A stretch of DNA of 64,000 bases from Heyndrickxia acidicola (GCF_001636425.1 NZ_LWJG01000004.1:232198-296197); one strand, 5' to 3'; numbered from the stretch's first letter, positions 8,332-18,366 are shown. Program-made: numbers and translations. Notes: generated from the sequence alone by a model not told the origin.

Positions 8332-9006
8332 TTATTTGGACGGCATGTATGCTGACAAGACTTCACCAAGACCATGCAGATTAAGAGAATGAAGCCAAAC
8401 CGTACCTTCTCCTGTAAGCTTTGCTAAAAAGAGGCCATCCCCTCCAAGAAACATGTTTTTAAAACCTTTCAAACGCTGAACCTCAAATCGTACGTTGGAG
8501 TCGAAGGCAGCTAAGTGTCCGGGATGAACAAGAATGGTTTCTCCGGGTTCGAGGTGAACTTCATTGACTTCCCCATCCACAGAAATAAACGCAAGGCCAC
8601 TTCCGTGCAATTGATTATAAATTAACCCATTTCCTCCAAAGAAGCCTGTGAACCCCAAATTCCCTATAATGTCCAATTTAACCGATTCTTCAGCACACAG
8701 AAAGCTGTGGCGCTGAACCTGAATGGAATGATAGTTTTCCATTTGGAGAGGCACAATATGACCGGGCATGCGAGTACTAAAGGACACATGTCCATCGCGG
8801 TCTTTTGCTTTAAAGTGATTTAACACAGCACTGTTGCCTGTTACCACTCGTTTAAACGCACCCGTTATCCCGCCTGTAAAATTGGTTTCGAGTTCAATGG
8901 AAGAAGCCATTGACAAAAGAGACCCTGCTTCACTATAAATCTTTTCCCCTTCCTCTAACTGTATATATAAAGCTTGCATGACGGTGCCTTTAATTTCATA
9001 TTGCAT
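8332..9006 (-). CDS. AIM24 / TIGR00266 family protein
   Basis: A beta-rich protein of the AIM24 (formerly DUF124) family: glycine-rich turns 'FTGFFGGNGLIYNQLHGSGLAFI' and 'LEPGETILVHPGHLAAFD' are characteristic. I start it at the ATG at 9006, which has GGAGG 7 nt upstream; the reading frame could extend to 9033 but without a site. Cytoplasmic, no signal peptide. The molecular role in bacteria is not established. Confidence 0.88.
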   Translation of the reverse strand: MQYEIKGTVMQALYIQLEEGEKIYSEAGSLLSMASSIELETNFTGGITGAFKRVVTGNSAVLNHFKAKDRDGHVSFSTRMPGHIVPLQMENYHSIQVQRHSFLCAEESVKLDIIGNLGFTGFFGGNGLIYNQLHGSGLAFISVDGEVNEVHLEPGETILVHPGHLAAFDSNVRFEVQRLKGFKNMFLGGDGLFLAKLTGEGTVWLHSLNLHGLGEVLSAYMPSK

Positions 9007-9413
9007 AGCCATTCCTCCTGAATTGTGAACCATTGATGTGATGATTTTACTTATATACGTTTGCTTTCTATAAAAAGTTTCCTAATTTTTTTGGTAGAAG
9101 AAAATCTTTTCTCCCCTGTTCGTTCCTTAACACAGGTTGCTTCTTTGCTTTTGCTAAAATTATTTCAATAAGAAAAAAACAAACGACCACGAATTAGATT
9201 CTGAAAAAAGGAAGCATCATATCATAACCTTGGTATATTGTATTTTCTGCCTAGTCTAAATATGAAACGAATATGCACGTCTGTAAATTACCTGGCTAAA
9301 TGAAAGATTATCTAACTATATAAACGGGTATAGTTGAGATAGCTATTGAGCTGTCATGAACATTTCATGGTGGCCCAATGGTAATTCTCGGTAAATAGTT
9401 GGAGATGTTTTCT
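9007..9413. other. Intergenic region upstream of ferritin
   Basis: About 400 nt between divergent genes. Two AT-rich promoter regions are expected, but I see no clear Fur or PerR box and no small gene. Confidence 0.4.
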
Positions 9414-9902
9414 GTGTTACCCGAAAAGTTAACAAAGGCACTGAATAAGCAATATACAAATGAATTCCAGGCTGCTCATTCTTACATGGCCATGGCTTCA
9501 TATTTCTCTCATTTAGGCTATAAAGGTTTTGCAAACTTTTGGCTGGTGCAGGCAGAAGAAGAAAGGGAGCATGCTATGAAATTTTATCACTTTCTGGTCT
9601 CTTCTGAAGAACAGCCCATTTTAGGTTTATTGGAAGAACCGAAAAGTAATTTCAACAGTCCGCTAGAGGTAACCCAAAAATCATTAGAGCAAGAAAAAAG
9701 TGTCACACAAAATATTCATGCTTTAGTCGATCTGGCGAAAGAAACGAACAACCATCCTACGTTGAATTTTTTGCAATGGTTCATTGATGAACAGATGGAA
9801 GAGGAAGAATTATTCCGTGATATGATTAAAAAGCTTGAAGGCATTGACGTAGGCGGAGATTTTTTTATGATGTTAGATAAAGAGTGTGGAGAAAGAAAAT
9901 GA
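9414..9902 (+). CDS. Ferritin (iron storage)
   Basis: A 162-aa non-haem ferritin that oxidises and stores iron in a 24-mer shell. Ferroxidase ligands are visible: Glu in 'TNEFQAAHSYMAM', the EEEREH segment, and the EQMEEEELF helix. The start is GTG at 9414, giving the usual 'MLPEKLTKAL' beginning, with GGAG about 8 nt upstream; the in-frame TTG at 9399 lacks a site. Single gene followed by a strong terminator. Confidence 0.93.
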   Translation: MLPEKLTKALNKQYTNEFQAAHSYMAMASYFSHLGYKGFANFWLVQAEEEREHAMKFYHFLVSSEEQPILGLLEEPKSNFNSPLEVTQKSLEQEKSVTQNIHALVDLAKETNNHPTLNFLQWFIDEQMEEEELFRDMIKKLEGIDVGGDFFMMLDKECGERK

Positions 9903-9925
9903 TTATCAAAAAGGATTATCCTTCT

Positions 9926-9964
9926 AAAAACCTTGCATTTCAAAGAAAAAATGCAAGGTTTTTA
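9926..9964 (+). terminator. Terminator after ferritin
   Basis: AAAACCTTGCATTT paired with its complement around a short loop, then a T run. Confidence 0.85.
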
Positions 9965-9986
9965 ATTAATCATACGTTTGATTAAT
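9965..9986. promoter_or_regulatory. Near-palindrome of the ATTAATCAAACG type
   Basis: ATTAATCATACG followed by TTTGATTAAT, one mismatch from the perfect palindrome at 21235-21258. It resembles a TetR-family operator but controls no obvious gene. The DNA from here to 10350 has no supportable gene. Confidence 0.35.
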
Positions 9987-10350
9987 ATCTCTATGTTTAG
10001 AAAAAAATGATGCCAAGCGTGGTTTTTCTTTTTTCCACCGTTATTCAAAAGCTTCATCTGTCATATTTGCTTAAGATGAGCGACAATGGAGTTCTGGACA
10101 CAATAACTTTTTTGTTTATTAGTCAATATTTTAAAATAGGATGGATAAACAGGCCTTCTCCTCTTCTTTCTCTCTTTTCCCTTGTTATTTCTTCTTTTTG
10201 CATGGTCACTTTTCCATCTTTCCATGTTTCCTAGTTCATTATGGGGAAGGAAGCAAGTTTTTTAATGAAGGTATTGATATTTTTAAATACTTTTAGTTTC
10301 ATTTGAACACACACTGAAGATAACTGAAAACGAAGGAAGGAACGAAAAAA

Positions 10351-10434
10351 ATGAAGAATAGACAAAAAGAAAAGAATCTCAAACTCATCCAAGAGGCATG
10401 TGAAAAGGCTAAAAAAACGGTCTTAAATTGGTAA
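10351..10434 (+). CDS. Possible 27-aa basic small protein
   Basis: ATG, 27 codons, stop. It has a purine-rich AAGGAAGG site about 10 nt upstream and its own terminator 35 nt downstream, which is why I list it. The peptide is lysine-rich and helical (starts MKNRQKEKNLKL, ends VLNW). No family is recognised. It could equally be the untranslated leader of a small RNA. Confidence 0.35.
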   Translation: MKNRQKEKNLKLIQEACEKAKKTVLNW

Positions 10435-10468
10435 GTGTAAAGTAAGATACAATTCTAATGGTAAATAA

Positions 10469-10493
10469 AAAAGTACTTTAAAGAAGTACTTTT
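10469..10493 (+). terminator. Terminator after the small ORF
   Basis: AAAAGTACTT / AAGTACTTTT with a 5-nt loop and a T-rich tail. Confidence 0.65.
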
Positions 10494-10558
10494 CTCATGC
10501 TTTCATTCTGAAACCCGAAAGTTCTAATTTGCATAACCTCTGGAAGGCTAAAAACCAT

Positions 10559-11086
10559 TTATCCTTCAATAACCATTTCCCCTTCTCCATTTGGAACCTC
10601 GAATCCATGAAGAAATGAAAGAAATAATTCCTCTGTTATTGGAAAAGCGGCATTGGCATCAAACCGGCTGCTTCTAATCTTTAAACGTTCACGCAACTTA
10701 TTCGGATGAACCTTCAAATAAATTAAACGCCATTTCCCCCCAGCCGTTTCAATTAACAGCTTATACTCATCTCTTTCAGATTTCCGCCAAAAGCTTGAGT
10801 CAACCACTACCTGCGCTTTATTATGAATGAATGTAACTAATTTATTCCGTAATCGTATATGTGCGTAATCCAGATACTCTCTATATTTTTCAATTGGATA
10901 ATCTATTCCATATCGCCCATTAGAAGACCATACTTCTTCATCTATAGACAGACGTACAAACCCTGCTTTTTCTAGCTTTTGTGAGAAGGCGGTTTTTCCA
11001 GATCCAGCGATCCCACACATGATAACAACTAAGGGGTTTTGTTCATCTTTTTCTCGATTAAGTATATCTAATACATCCTTTTCCAT
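10559..11086 (-). CDS. P-loop kinase-like ATPase (AAA_33)
   Basis: A 175-aa nucleotide-binding protein with Walker A GIAGSGKT near residue 27 and a following 'RLSIDEEVW' strand, the pattern of small zeta-toxin/polynucleotide-kinase-like proteins (AAA_33). ATG at 11086 has GGGGAG 8 nt upstream; the frame extends to 11113 without a better site. It stands alone with no antitoxin beside it, so a toxin role is not supported. Substrate unknown. Confidence 0.8.
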   Translation of the reverse strand: MEKDVLDILNREKDEQNPLVVIMCGIAGSGKTAFSQKLEKAGFVRLSIDEEVWSSNGRYGIDYPIEKYREYLDYAHIRLRNKLVTFIHNKAQVVVDSSFWRKSERDEYKLLIETAGGKWRLIYLKVHPNKLRERLKIRSSRFDANAAFPITEELFLSFLHGFEVPNGEGEMVIEG

Positions 11087-11305
11087 AAGATACATCTCCC
11101 CTCTTCTCTCCATTCTTTTCCTGAGTGATATAACGTATTCTGTGCGACATGATTAGATTCCTTCTTTCACTCCTTTTTCTATAGATCAAACAGAATGAAA
11201 GAATAGCTGTTTAATTTCGTTTAGGTTACATGAAATTCGTGCAAGAGGTTCAGAATAACAAACACAACCTGCATTGTTAAATTTTTTTAAAAAAGGATGC
11301 ATAGT

Positions 11306-12139
11306 ATGATAAAACCTCATTGGCTTTTTCCTTTTAGCTTAGTGATTTGCATAGCCGCTATGTGCGAGCAAATAATAAATCAACCAACAACAAAAACGGG
11401 TTTTCACCGCAATTCTGTTCTCTTTAAAGCGGAGACCGTTTCTTTGCCAACAGAGCAAACACTAAATTACGGCGACCCAACTCCCTTGACTTCAGTAACT
11501 AATCAATCTCACGACTATCAGCACATTTTGACGAGCGGGCCTGTAACAAAACGTGAAATTGCTTTGACGTTTGATGATGCACCAGATAATGCTTTTACTC
11601 CAAAAATACTCGATATATTAAAAAGCAAGGGTGTCAAGGCAACGTTTTTTGTGGTGGGATGGAGAATGGAAGCCTATCCGGAAATCGTAAAACGAATTGT
11701 TGAAGATGGACATGTACTCGGAAATCATACCTATAGCCATGCGAATCTTCCGAAATTAAATGATGACTCATTCCAACAACAGATTATGAAGACGGACAAT
11801 CTCATTGAAAAATTCACAGGGTTTGCCCCCAATATTGTCAGGCCCCCTTATGGAAACATTACCAATAAACAAATCCATTGGTTAGGAAGTCAAAAAAAAT
11901 ATGTTGTGAATTGGAATGTGGACTCTTTAGATTGGAAGGGATTAACGGGCGAACAAGTGGCAGCGAATGTTCTATTACATGTTCACCCCGGGTCCATTAT
12001 TTTACAACACTCAGGGACTGGTAAAGGTGGAGACTTATCGGGAACAGTAAATGCCTTGCCAACCATAATTGACAAGCTCAAAAGCGAGGGATTTGAATTA
12101 GTAACCATACCAGAATTATTGGGGATTCCAGCTCCATAA
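11306..12139 (+). CDS. Polysaccharide deacetylase (CE4), exported
   Basis: A NodB-homology enzyme likely to deacetylate peptidoglycan or another N-acetylated glycan outside the cell. It has an N-terminal signal/anchor helix ('WLFPFSLVICIAAMCEQ'), then the CE4 motifs TFDDAP, HTYSHANL, RPPYG, DSLDW and ILQHS in order. Alanine replaces the usual glycine after the DD pair. I use the ATG at 11306 (AAGGA 8 nt upstream) rather than the one at 11297. Monocistronic. Confidence 0.9.
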   Translation: MIKPHWLFPFSLVICIAAMCEQIINQPTTKTGFHRNSVLFKAETVSLPTEQTLNYGDPTPLTSVTNQSHDYQHILTSGPVTKREIALTFDDAPDNAFTPKILDILKSKGVKATFFVVGWRMEAYPEIVKRIVEDGHVLGNHTYSHANLPKLNDDSFQQQIMKTDNLIEKFTGFAPNIVRPPYGNITNKQIHWLGSQKKYVVNWNVDSLDWKGLTGEQVAANVLLHVHPGSIILQHSGTGKGGDLSGTVNALPTIIDKLKSEGFELVTIPELLGIPAP

Positions 12140-12237
12140 TGGTTAAGTAAAGCTTAGTTCAGTGAATTGTATAAAGCAGGATGCATTAAGCTAGTTCGAT
12201 TTGATCTCTAAACGATGCAGTAATTGGAAAAAACAAA

Positions 12238-12272
12238 CAAAAAAACCAGCCTTGTTTAGATGGAAGGCCGGT
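12238..12272 (-). terminator. Terminator of the cyd operon
   Basis: On the minus strand ACCGGCCTT pairs with AAGGCTGGT, followed by seven T. The 5' arm lies inside the last codons of cydC, so coding and terminator overlap. Confidence 0.8.
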
Positions 12273-13986
12273 CAAGTTCATACAGCTTACGATAGTGTTC
12301 ATTGCTTTCAAGGAGTTCTTGATGCGTTCCCCTCATCGTAATTTGGCCGTTTTGCATAAAAAGAATTTCATCCATTTGCTCCATTCCTACCAGGTGATGG
12401 GTGATCCAAATGAGTGTTTTTCCTTTTAATGTTTCAAATATGGTGGCCAACAAGGCACGTTCTGTAATGGAATCAAGGCCTACAGTCGGCTCATCCAGCA
12501 TTACGATGGGAGTATTTTGCAAAAGAATCCGGGCAAGAGCAATTCTGTGCCGTTCTCCACCGGAAAATCTTTGTCCTGTTTCCTCCATAGACGTTTGATA
12601 TCCTTCTGGGAGAGACTTAATCAATTCGTGTAATTTCACCTGTTTCATAACGCTGTATACTTCTTCTGTTGTTGCGTCTTCTTTTGCAAGGAGTAAATTA
12701 TTTGCCACACTTGTATTGAAAAGGTAAGGATTTTGATTTAATACCGAAATCAATTTAGGAAAATCATTTTTCATAAGATCTATGGGTATTTCGTTGATGG
12801 TAATGGTACCTTTTGTTGGGGAGGCAATCCCTTGAAATAATTTCAACAACGTGGTTTTACCTGCCCCGCTTTTACCAATAATGGCAATCTTTTTGCCCTG
12901 CTTAACAGATAATGTGATATCCTGTAACACGTCTTTATCGCTGTCGCCGTATTTAAAAGAGAGGTTTTCTGCTTTTATTGAAACAGCATCCGGAACACAT
13001 TCCAATGGCTGACTTGCTGTCTCTTCAACGAGCAGCATATTTTCTAGTTCTATTATACGTTTTAATGATTCTTCATAACGAGGCCATTTTTCTAATGCGT
13101 TGGCAACTGGCACAACGGCCTCTGACAATGGGAAAATGACCAAGACAAACGCGGCAATGAATACTCCGGGAATTTGGTGCTGCTGAAAAAGTAATGAAGA
13201 AAAAACGATTGCCGTGACAATCATTGCAGCCACGATGATTTGAGCAATAAATTCCCGATAATATGTCCACTCTTTCGTATGTCCTTCTTTTTTATCCAAG
13301 CTCTCTTCCAGTTTAGCATAGCTCTGGAAAAAGCGTTTTTTTTGACCGCTCAGGATCCAGTCGCTTATACCAAGTACTGCATCCGTCACGTGTTGATAAA
13401 GTGTATCTTTTTGCTGTTTATATGCTTGATGGGCCGCTCTCACATGCAGCATCGAAAAGAGAGGCATTGCAATGACTAATATAAATAAATAGACAGCCAT
13501 TAAAATAGCAAAAGAGGCACTAAAATAACCCAAGGCAATAACGGAAAATATATAAATAAGAATGGCAGCGGCAGCAGGCAATATCGTCCTTAAATATAAA
13601 TCCTGGAGAGCCTCAATATCCTCAGCCAACACACCAAGTACTTCCCCGGTTTTAAACTGTACGGAATCCCGAATGATATGAGGCTCAATTAATTGGTACA
13701 GGCGTGATCTCATGTTGGCTAAAACCCGGAGAATCCAATCATGGCTGACCAAACGCTCAGAATACCGGAATACAGACCGTCCTATTCCAAACGTCCTCAC
13801 CAATACAATAGGAACATATACCAGCAAAATGTTATCCGGGCGCAGTGAGGATTTTGAAATCAAGTACCCCGATGTAAACAACAGGGCACACGCGGATCCA
13901 ATGGTTAACAGGCTTAACAAAAGGATGCCGCTTAAGCGATATTTATATTGTTTTACATATGGCAGTATCCAATCGCGGTATTTCAT
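12256..13986 (-). CDS. cydC: CydC subunit of the CydDC ABC exporter
   Basis: A 576-aa half-transporter: six membrane helices (about residues 15-300), then an ATPase domain with Walker A GKSGAGKT, signature 'FSGGERHRIALARILL', and Walker B 'PIVMLDEPT'. CydDC is needed to assemble cytochrome bd (thiol or haem export, partner CydD). The start overlaps the cydD stop by 4 nt (ATGA). It is the last gene of cydA-cydB-cydD-cydC; B. subtilis literature names the two ABC subunits the other way round. Confidence 0.93.
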   Translation of the reverse strand: MKYRDWILPYVKQYKYRLSGILLLSLLTIGSACALLFTSGYLISKSSLRPDNILLVYVPIVLVRTFGIGRSVFRYSERLVSHDWILRVLANMRSRLYQLIEPHIIRDSVQFKTGEVLGVLAEDIEALQDLYLRTILPAAAAILIYIFSVIALGYFSASFAILMAVYLFILVIAMPLFSMLHVRAAHQAYKQQKDTLYQHVTDAVLGISDWILSGQKKRFFQSYAKLEESLDKKEGHTKEWTYYREFIAQIIVAAMIVTAIVFSSLLFQQHQIPGVFIAAFVLVIFPLSEAVVPVANALEKWPRYEESLKRIIELENMLLVEETASQPLECVPDAVSIKAENLSFKYGDSDKDVLQDITLSVKQGKKIAIIGKSGAGKTTLLKLFQGIASPTKGTITINEIPIDLMKNDFPKLISVLNQNPYLFNTSVANNLLLAKEDATTEEVYSVMKQVKLHELIKSLPEGYQTSMEETGQRFSGGERHRIALARILLQNTPIVMLDEPTVGLDSITERALLATIFETLKGKTLIWITHHLVGMEQMDEILFMQNGQITMRGTHQELLESNEHYRKLYELDRPSI

Positions 13987-15698
13987 ACAAGTTCCTCCAT
14001 TTGTGATTGTATTAATCGGTAATAGGCGCCCTTATGTGCAATTAATTCATCATGTGATCCCTGCTCTACAATTCTCCCTTGCTCTAAAACGATAATCCTA
14101 TCCATTTCTTTCATCCAATGTAAGCGGTGTGTAGCGAAAAATAGTAATCGATTCTCAGCTAATTTAAGCAAAACTTTTTTTAATTCGTATTCTGTTTCAA
14201 TATCCAGATGAGCAGTCGGTTCATCGAATAATAATACGGGGCGATTACTAAGAAATGCACGGGAAACGGCTATCCGCTGTGCCTGGCCGCCGCTCAATGG
14301 TCTGCCCCCTTCTCCAATCCTTTCATCCATACCACGGGGTAATTGATGGACAAAGTCCTTTAAGCCGGCTTGTTCAATCGCCCACATCACTTCTTCATCT
14401 GATGCTTCTGGTCGGTAAAAACAGATATTCTCTTTTACGGTACCTTGAAAAATGAACGGATGCTGCGGAATATACGTTGTTTGTTTCTGCCATGCCCCTT
14501 CATGAAGGAAAACGTGCTCATTATCGATGTTCACGGAACCTGAAGAAGGCGATAAAAACCCGCTCAAAACATCAATGAGTGTTGATTTTCCCGCGCCACT
14601 TGTTCCGATGATGCCTATTTTTTTCGCACCTTCCACGGTAAACGACACATCTTTTAAAGAAGCCTCTCCATTGTTGTCATGTAATACAGAAAGCCGTTTG
14701 ACTGTCAGGGTGCTTTTTGAAGACCATATACTTTCAGGCTTGTCTAGAATTTCTTCTTTTTTATTCTTTAATAGGGCCAAGATCCGATCGCCTGCTTCTT
14801 TCCCATCCAGCGTAGCATGATAATCATTTCCCACTTCCCGAACGGGCAAAAAATATTCAGGGGCTAAAAGTAGAATGAGCAAAGCCGGCTGTAACAATAA
14901 AGAGCCATTAATGAGACGTAAACCAAGGGTCACGGCAATAACAGCGACAGAAAGCATTGTGAAAAAATCAAGCGCAAAGGTGGAAAGAAAAGCAATGCGA
15001 AGAGTACTCATCGTTGACTTACGGTATTGATCGCTAACTTTATTCACCGTTTCGATATGTGATTTACTTCTTCCCAGATATTTTAATGTTTCCAATCCGC
15101 GTAAAGAATCGACGAAGTGGTTGGAAAGCAAACGATAAGAGCTCCATTGATCGTCTATTTTCTTTTGGGCAGCCCAGCCTAATAAAATCATAAAAATAAT
15201 GAGAATGGGCATTGCAGCAAGCAGGATAACGGCAGAAAGATAGTCCTTCGTCCATATATAAATGGCAATCAGCCAGGGAGTGATACCCATTGTCACCATT
15301 TTAGGAATAAACAGCTCCAAGTAGACACGAAGCTTTTGACAGCCTTCTATGATAAAAGTAACTAGATTTCCCGTCCCCTCTTTTTTAGTAAAGCGAGGAC
15401 CTAGGGAAAAAATCGTTTCCATTAGGGCTTCGCGTAGCTCTTTAACCGTTTTGGTGCTGAATCGCAAGCACACTTTTCTGATTACCAAACTCATTAACTG
15501 TCTAAAAAGAAAAGCCATTACGAAATACATAATGGCAGGTATTTGACTAGATAATGAATGATGATGGAAAAGCGCTGTAATGACTTCTGATAGCCATTTG
15601 GCTTGAAATATAATTGCCAATGATTGAAGAAAAACCAATCCTGCTACTGCTATGAGTACTGTTTTTATCCCTTTGTAGGCCATTATATTTGTTTTCAT
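13983..15698 (-). CDS. cydD: CydD subunit of the CydDC ABC exporter
   Basis: A 571-aa half-transporter with six membrane helices followed by an ATPase domain (GTSGAGKS, 'LSGGQAQRIAVSRAFL', 'PVLLFDEPT'). Its transmembrane part matches the CydD rather than the CydC branch. The ATG overlaps the cydB stop (TAATG). Together with CydC it forms the heterodimer required for functional cytochrome bd. All catalytic motifs are intact. Confidence 0.93.
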   Translation of the reverse strand: MKTNIMAYKGIKTVLIAVAGLVFLQSLAIIFQAKWLSEVITALFHHHSLSSQIPAIMYFVMAFLFRQLMSLVIRKVCLRFSTKTVKELREALMETIFSLGPRFTKKEGTGNLVTFIIEGCQKLRVYLELFIPKMVTMGITPWLIAIYIWTKDYLSAVILLAAMPILIIFMILLGWAAQKKIDDQWSSYRLLSNHFVDSLRGLETLKYLGRSKSHIETVNKVSDQYRKSTMSTLRIAFLSTFALDFFTMLSVAVIAVTLGLRLINGSLLLQPALLILLLAPEYFLPVREVGNDYHATLDGKEAGDRILALLKNKKEEILDKPESIWSSKSTLTVKRLSVLHDNNGEASLKDVSFTVEGAKKIGIIGTSGAGKSTLIDVLSGFLSPSSGSVNIDNEHVFLHEGAWQKQTTYIPQHPFIFQGTVKENICFYRPEASDEEVMWAIEQAGLKDFVHQLPRGMDERIGEGGRPLSGGQAQRIAVSRAFLSNRPVLLFDEPTAHLDIETEYELKKVLLKLAENRLLFFATHRLHWMKEMDRIIVLEQGRIVEQGSHDELIAHKGAYYRLIQSQMEELV

Positions 15699-16714
15699 TA
15701 GTATTCCATACGCTCCTTATGATTGACGCGTTTTCTAAAAACATAGTAGCTCCAAATCTGATACCCCAAAACAAAAGGCAAAAGTGTCAGTGAGAGATAC
15801 GTGATGATTTTTAACGAATAGCTACTGGATGAAGCGTTATGAATCGTTAGGTCATACTGACTGCTAATCGAACTAATCAAAACGTTTGGAAATAAACCAA
15901 TAAAAACGGAAGCGATGAGCAAAATAAGAGTGAAGCCGGACATAACGAAAGACCAGCCATCCCGTTTTTTGGTAAGAAAGAATCCAGCCAGTAAATACAC
16001 AAGAACACCAAGAATAAATAAGGATTCCAGCAGCATCCCGTGATGAGCGAAAACATCCGTCGAAAAGAATGTCATCAATATGAATACCAGTAAGAATAAA
16101 GCGTTTATAGGCAATAATTTTTTTGCAGCTCTCCGACATCGGTCACGCAGGTCATCAACTGTGCGAAGGGTGGCAAAAATCAACCCGTGCCATAAGCATA
16201 AAACCGTAAGCGTGATGCCGCCTAGTAGAGTGTAAACATTTACTACATCCGTGAAGTGTAAATGGATATTCATCTGTTTATCTAGAGGAATTCCTTTAAG
16301 AAAGGCAGCAAACACGATCCCCAAGATCATAGGCGGGAGCATGCTTCCAAAAAATATAATCCAATCCCATGTATTTCTCCAAGCCTTGCTTTCTGATTTT
16401 CCTCTAAATTCAAATGCTACCCCTCTGCCGATCAAGGCAAGAAGCAAAAAGACAAAAGGCAAATAAAATCCACTGAGAAGAGAAGCATACCAATTTGGAA
16501 ATGCTGCAAACATTGCCCCTACAGCGGTTATAAGCCATACCTCATTGGCATCCCAAAATGGGCCAATCGTATTAATAAATGCCCTGCGCTCTATATCATT
16601 TTTTGCAACAAAACGACTCGACATCCCGATACCAAAGTCAAATCCTTCTAGAAAAACAAAACCGACAAACAATACAGCAATGAGTAAGAACCAAAGCGCA
16701 TTAAGAGATAGCAT
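15698..16714 (-). CDS. cydB: Cytochrome bd quinol oxidase subunit II
   Basis: A 338-aa integral membrane subunit with about eight helices that scaffolds the haem-bearing subunit I. It begins 'MLSLNALWFLLIAVLFVGFVF' with the conserved 'EGFDFG' shortly after. I choose ATG 16714, with GGAGGG 4-6 nt upstream and a 14-nt overlap with cydA; the frame runs up to 16768 inside cydA but without a site. Confidence 0.95.
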   Translation of the reverse strand: MLSLNALWFLLIAVLFVGFVFLEGFDFGIGMSSRFVAKNDIERRAFINTIGPFWDANEVWLITAVGAMFAAFPNWYASLLSGFYLPFVFLLLALIGRGVAFEFRGKSESKAWRNTWDWIIFFGSMLPPMILGIVFAAFLKGIPLDKQMNIHLHFTDVVNVYTLLGGITLTVLCLWHGLIFATLRTVDDLRDRCRRAAKKLLPINALFLLVFILMTFFSTDVFAHHGMLLESLFILGVLVYLLAGFFLTKKRDGWSFVMSGFTLILLIASVFIGLFPNVLISSISSQYDLTIHNASSSSYSLKIITYLSLTLLPFVLGYQIWSYYVFRKRVNHKERMEY

Positions 16715-18101
16715 GGTATCCCTCCTTCGTAAATGGATCATGAATAACCGATGTATGATCCTCTTCATGTACAGGCCCTTTTTTAATTTCCCGAACGAAT
16801 AGAGTGACCATCACAGCAAATAAAATAAGATAAGAAACGGAAAAAGCAATAATCGAGAACAAAAGTTCACCTGCAGTTACATTAGGTGAGACAGCAGCCT
16901 GTGTTTTCATATAGCCGAAGACTACCCATGGTTGACGGCCGATTTCTGTCATAATCCATCCTGTAGAACTTCCAATAAACGGAAAAGTGATCGCTGCAAC
17001 CATGATGCGCAAAAACCATTTGCTTTGCTGCAATTTCTTTCTAACCAGCAAGTAGGTTCCCCAAACCGCCAAAAAGGCCAATCCTCCACCTAAAACAGCC
17101 ATTATCCGAAAACTCCAGAAAGCAGTTCGCACTGGCGGGAGATAGTTTCCCGGTCCGTAAAGCTCGGTGTATTTTTTCTGGAGTTCATTCATCCCAACTA
17201 CCGAACCGTTAAATTTTCCATACGATAAAAAGCTTAATAGATACGGAATTTCAACTTCAGCGGTATTTTTTTTATGTGCTTGATCAATATTGGCTGTCAC
17301 CGTCCAAGCTCCAGGGTTGCCGCTGTTTTGCCATAAACCTTCACTTGCAGCCATTTTCATTGGTTGTGTTTCAACTAAATACTGTGCTTGTTCATGTCCG
17401 GATAAAGTAATGCCAATCCCGGAAAACAATCCAACGATGATGGCAACTTGAAAGGACTTTTTATAGAATGCAACATGTTTTTTCTTCAACAGCATTATGG
17501 CACTAATACCTGTAATAAAGAATGCACCTGTTGCAAAGGATCCCAAAATGGTATGCGGGAATTCTACCCAAAGCTGACCGTTCGTTAAAAGTGCTAAGAA
17601 ATTATTCATTTCTAAACGACCGTGTCTTAAAACAGCACCTACTGGATGCTGCATAAAGGAGTTAGCCGTCAGGATAAAGAATGCAGAGCACATTGTGCCA
17701 ATGCATACCAGCCAAATACATAGGCAATGAACCCATTTCGGCAAACGATCCCATCCGAAAATCCAAAGGCCTAGGAAAGTGGATTCCATGAAAAATGCCA
17801 GTAAGGCTTCAATGGCAAGCGGTGCTCCAAATACGTCGCCCACAAACCTGGAATACTCAGACCAGTTCATCCCAAATTGAAATTCCTGCAGAATCCCCGT
17901 TACTACCCCTACTGCAAAATTGATTAAAAATAAGTGTCCCCAAAACTTTGCCAATTTTTTGTACTGCTCGTCTTTTTTTATGACATATAAAGTTTCCATA
18001 ATGGAAATAAGAAAAACGAGCCCGATAGAAAGCGGAACAAAAAGAAAGTGAAACAAAGTGGTGGATGCGAATTGTATACGTGAAAGAAATACAGTATCCA
18101 T
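16701..18101 (-). CDS. cydA: Cytochrome bd quinol oxidase subunit I
   Basis: The catalytic subunit (466 aa) that oxidises quinol and reduces oxygen with haems b558, b595 and d. The N-terminal haem ligand His18 sits in 'TTLFHFLFVP', and the quinol-loop region is short as in Bacillus. ATG 18101 has AAAGGAG 8 nt upstream; the longer frame to 18143 would start inside a Rex-type box and is rejected. First gene of cydABDC. Confidence 0.95.
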   Translation of the reverse strand: MDTVFLSRIQFASTTLFHFLFVPLSIGLVFLISIMETLYVIKKDEQYKKLAKFWGHLFLINFAVGVVTGILQEFQFGMNWSEYSRFVGDVFGAPLAIEALLAFFMESTFLGLWIFGWDRLPKWVHCLCIWLVCIGTMCSAFFILTANSFMQHPVGAVLRHGRLEMNNFLALLTNGQLWVEFPHTILGSFATGAFFITGISAIMLLKKKHVAFYKKSFQVAIIVGLFSGIGITLSGHEQAQYLVETQPMKMAASEGLWQNSGNPGAWTVTANIDQAHKKNTAEVEIPYLLSFLSYGKFNGSVVGMNELQKKYTELYGPGNYLPPVRTAFWSFRIMAVLGGGLAFLAVWGTYLLVRKKLQQSKWFLRIMVAAITFPFIGSSTGWIMTEIGRQPWVVFGYMKTQAAVSPNVTAGELLFSIIAFSVSYLILFAVMVTLFVREIKKGPVHEEDHTSVIHDPFTKEGYHAIS

Positions 18102-18127
18102 TGTCATAGCTCCTTTTATTAAAGAGT

Positions 18128-18167
18128 TTGTGAACAATTTCACATAAATATGTTCAATGTTTCACAA
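18128..18167 (-). promoter_or_regulatory. Rex-type operators upstream of cydA
   Basis: TTGTGAACAATTTCACA at 18128-18144 fits the Rex consensus TTGTGAA-N4-TTCACAA with one end mismatch. A weaker second site, TGTTCAATGTTTCACAA, lies at 18151-18167. Several Rex sites upstream of cydA are known in B. subtilis, linking the oxidase to the NADH/NAD ratio. Confidence 0.75.
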
Positions 18168-18327
18168 ACTTTGTGTTACTACTATTATATGCCTTGTGTA
18201 CATAAACTGAAGATAAAAATTTGAACAACGAACGACAAAACCTTGTCAATTATGTGAAAACGTGAAGACTTAAAGATAAATCCTCATACATTGGTAGTTT
18301 TCCCCACCTAGTACATTCTTTTTTAAA

Positions 18328-18366
18328 CTAAATAGGATCCATACAATTTAAGTTTATGGATCCTAT
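18328..18366 (-). terminator. Hairpin after the lrgB-type gene
   Basis: TAGGATCCATA paired with its exact complement around a 13-nt loop, 66 nt past the stop at 18432. The U tract is weak, so termination strength is uncertain. Confidence 0.55.

Noticed and set aside
9007..9413. PerR or Fur box before ferritin
   Set aside because: Only loose AT-rich matches; nothing close to the TTATAAT-type palindrome.
10007..10234. 75-codon plus-strand frame rich in Phe and Ser
   Set aside because: No ribosome binding site, composition like random AT-rich DNA, no family resemblance.
10559..11086. Zeta-toxin of a toxin-antitoxin pair
   Set aside because: Fold is similar but there is no adjacent epsilon-type antitoxin and the protein is shorter; a general P-loop kinase is the safer call.
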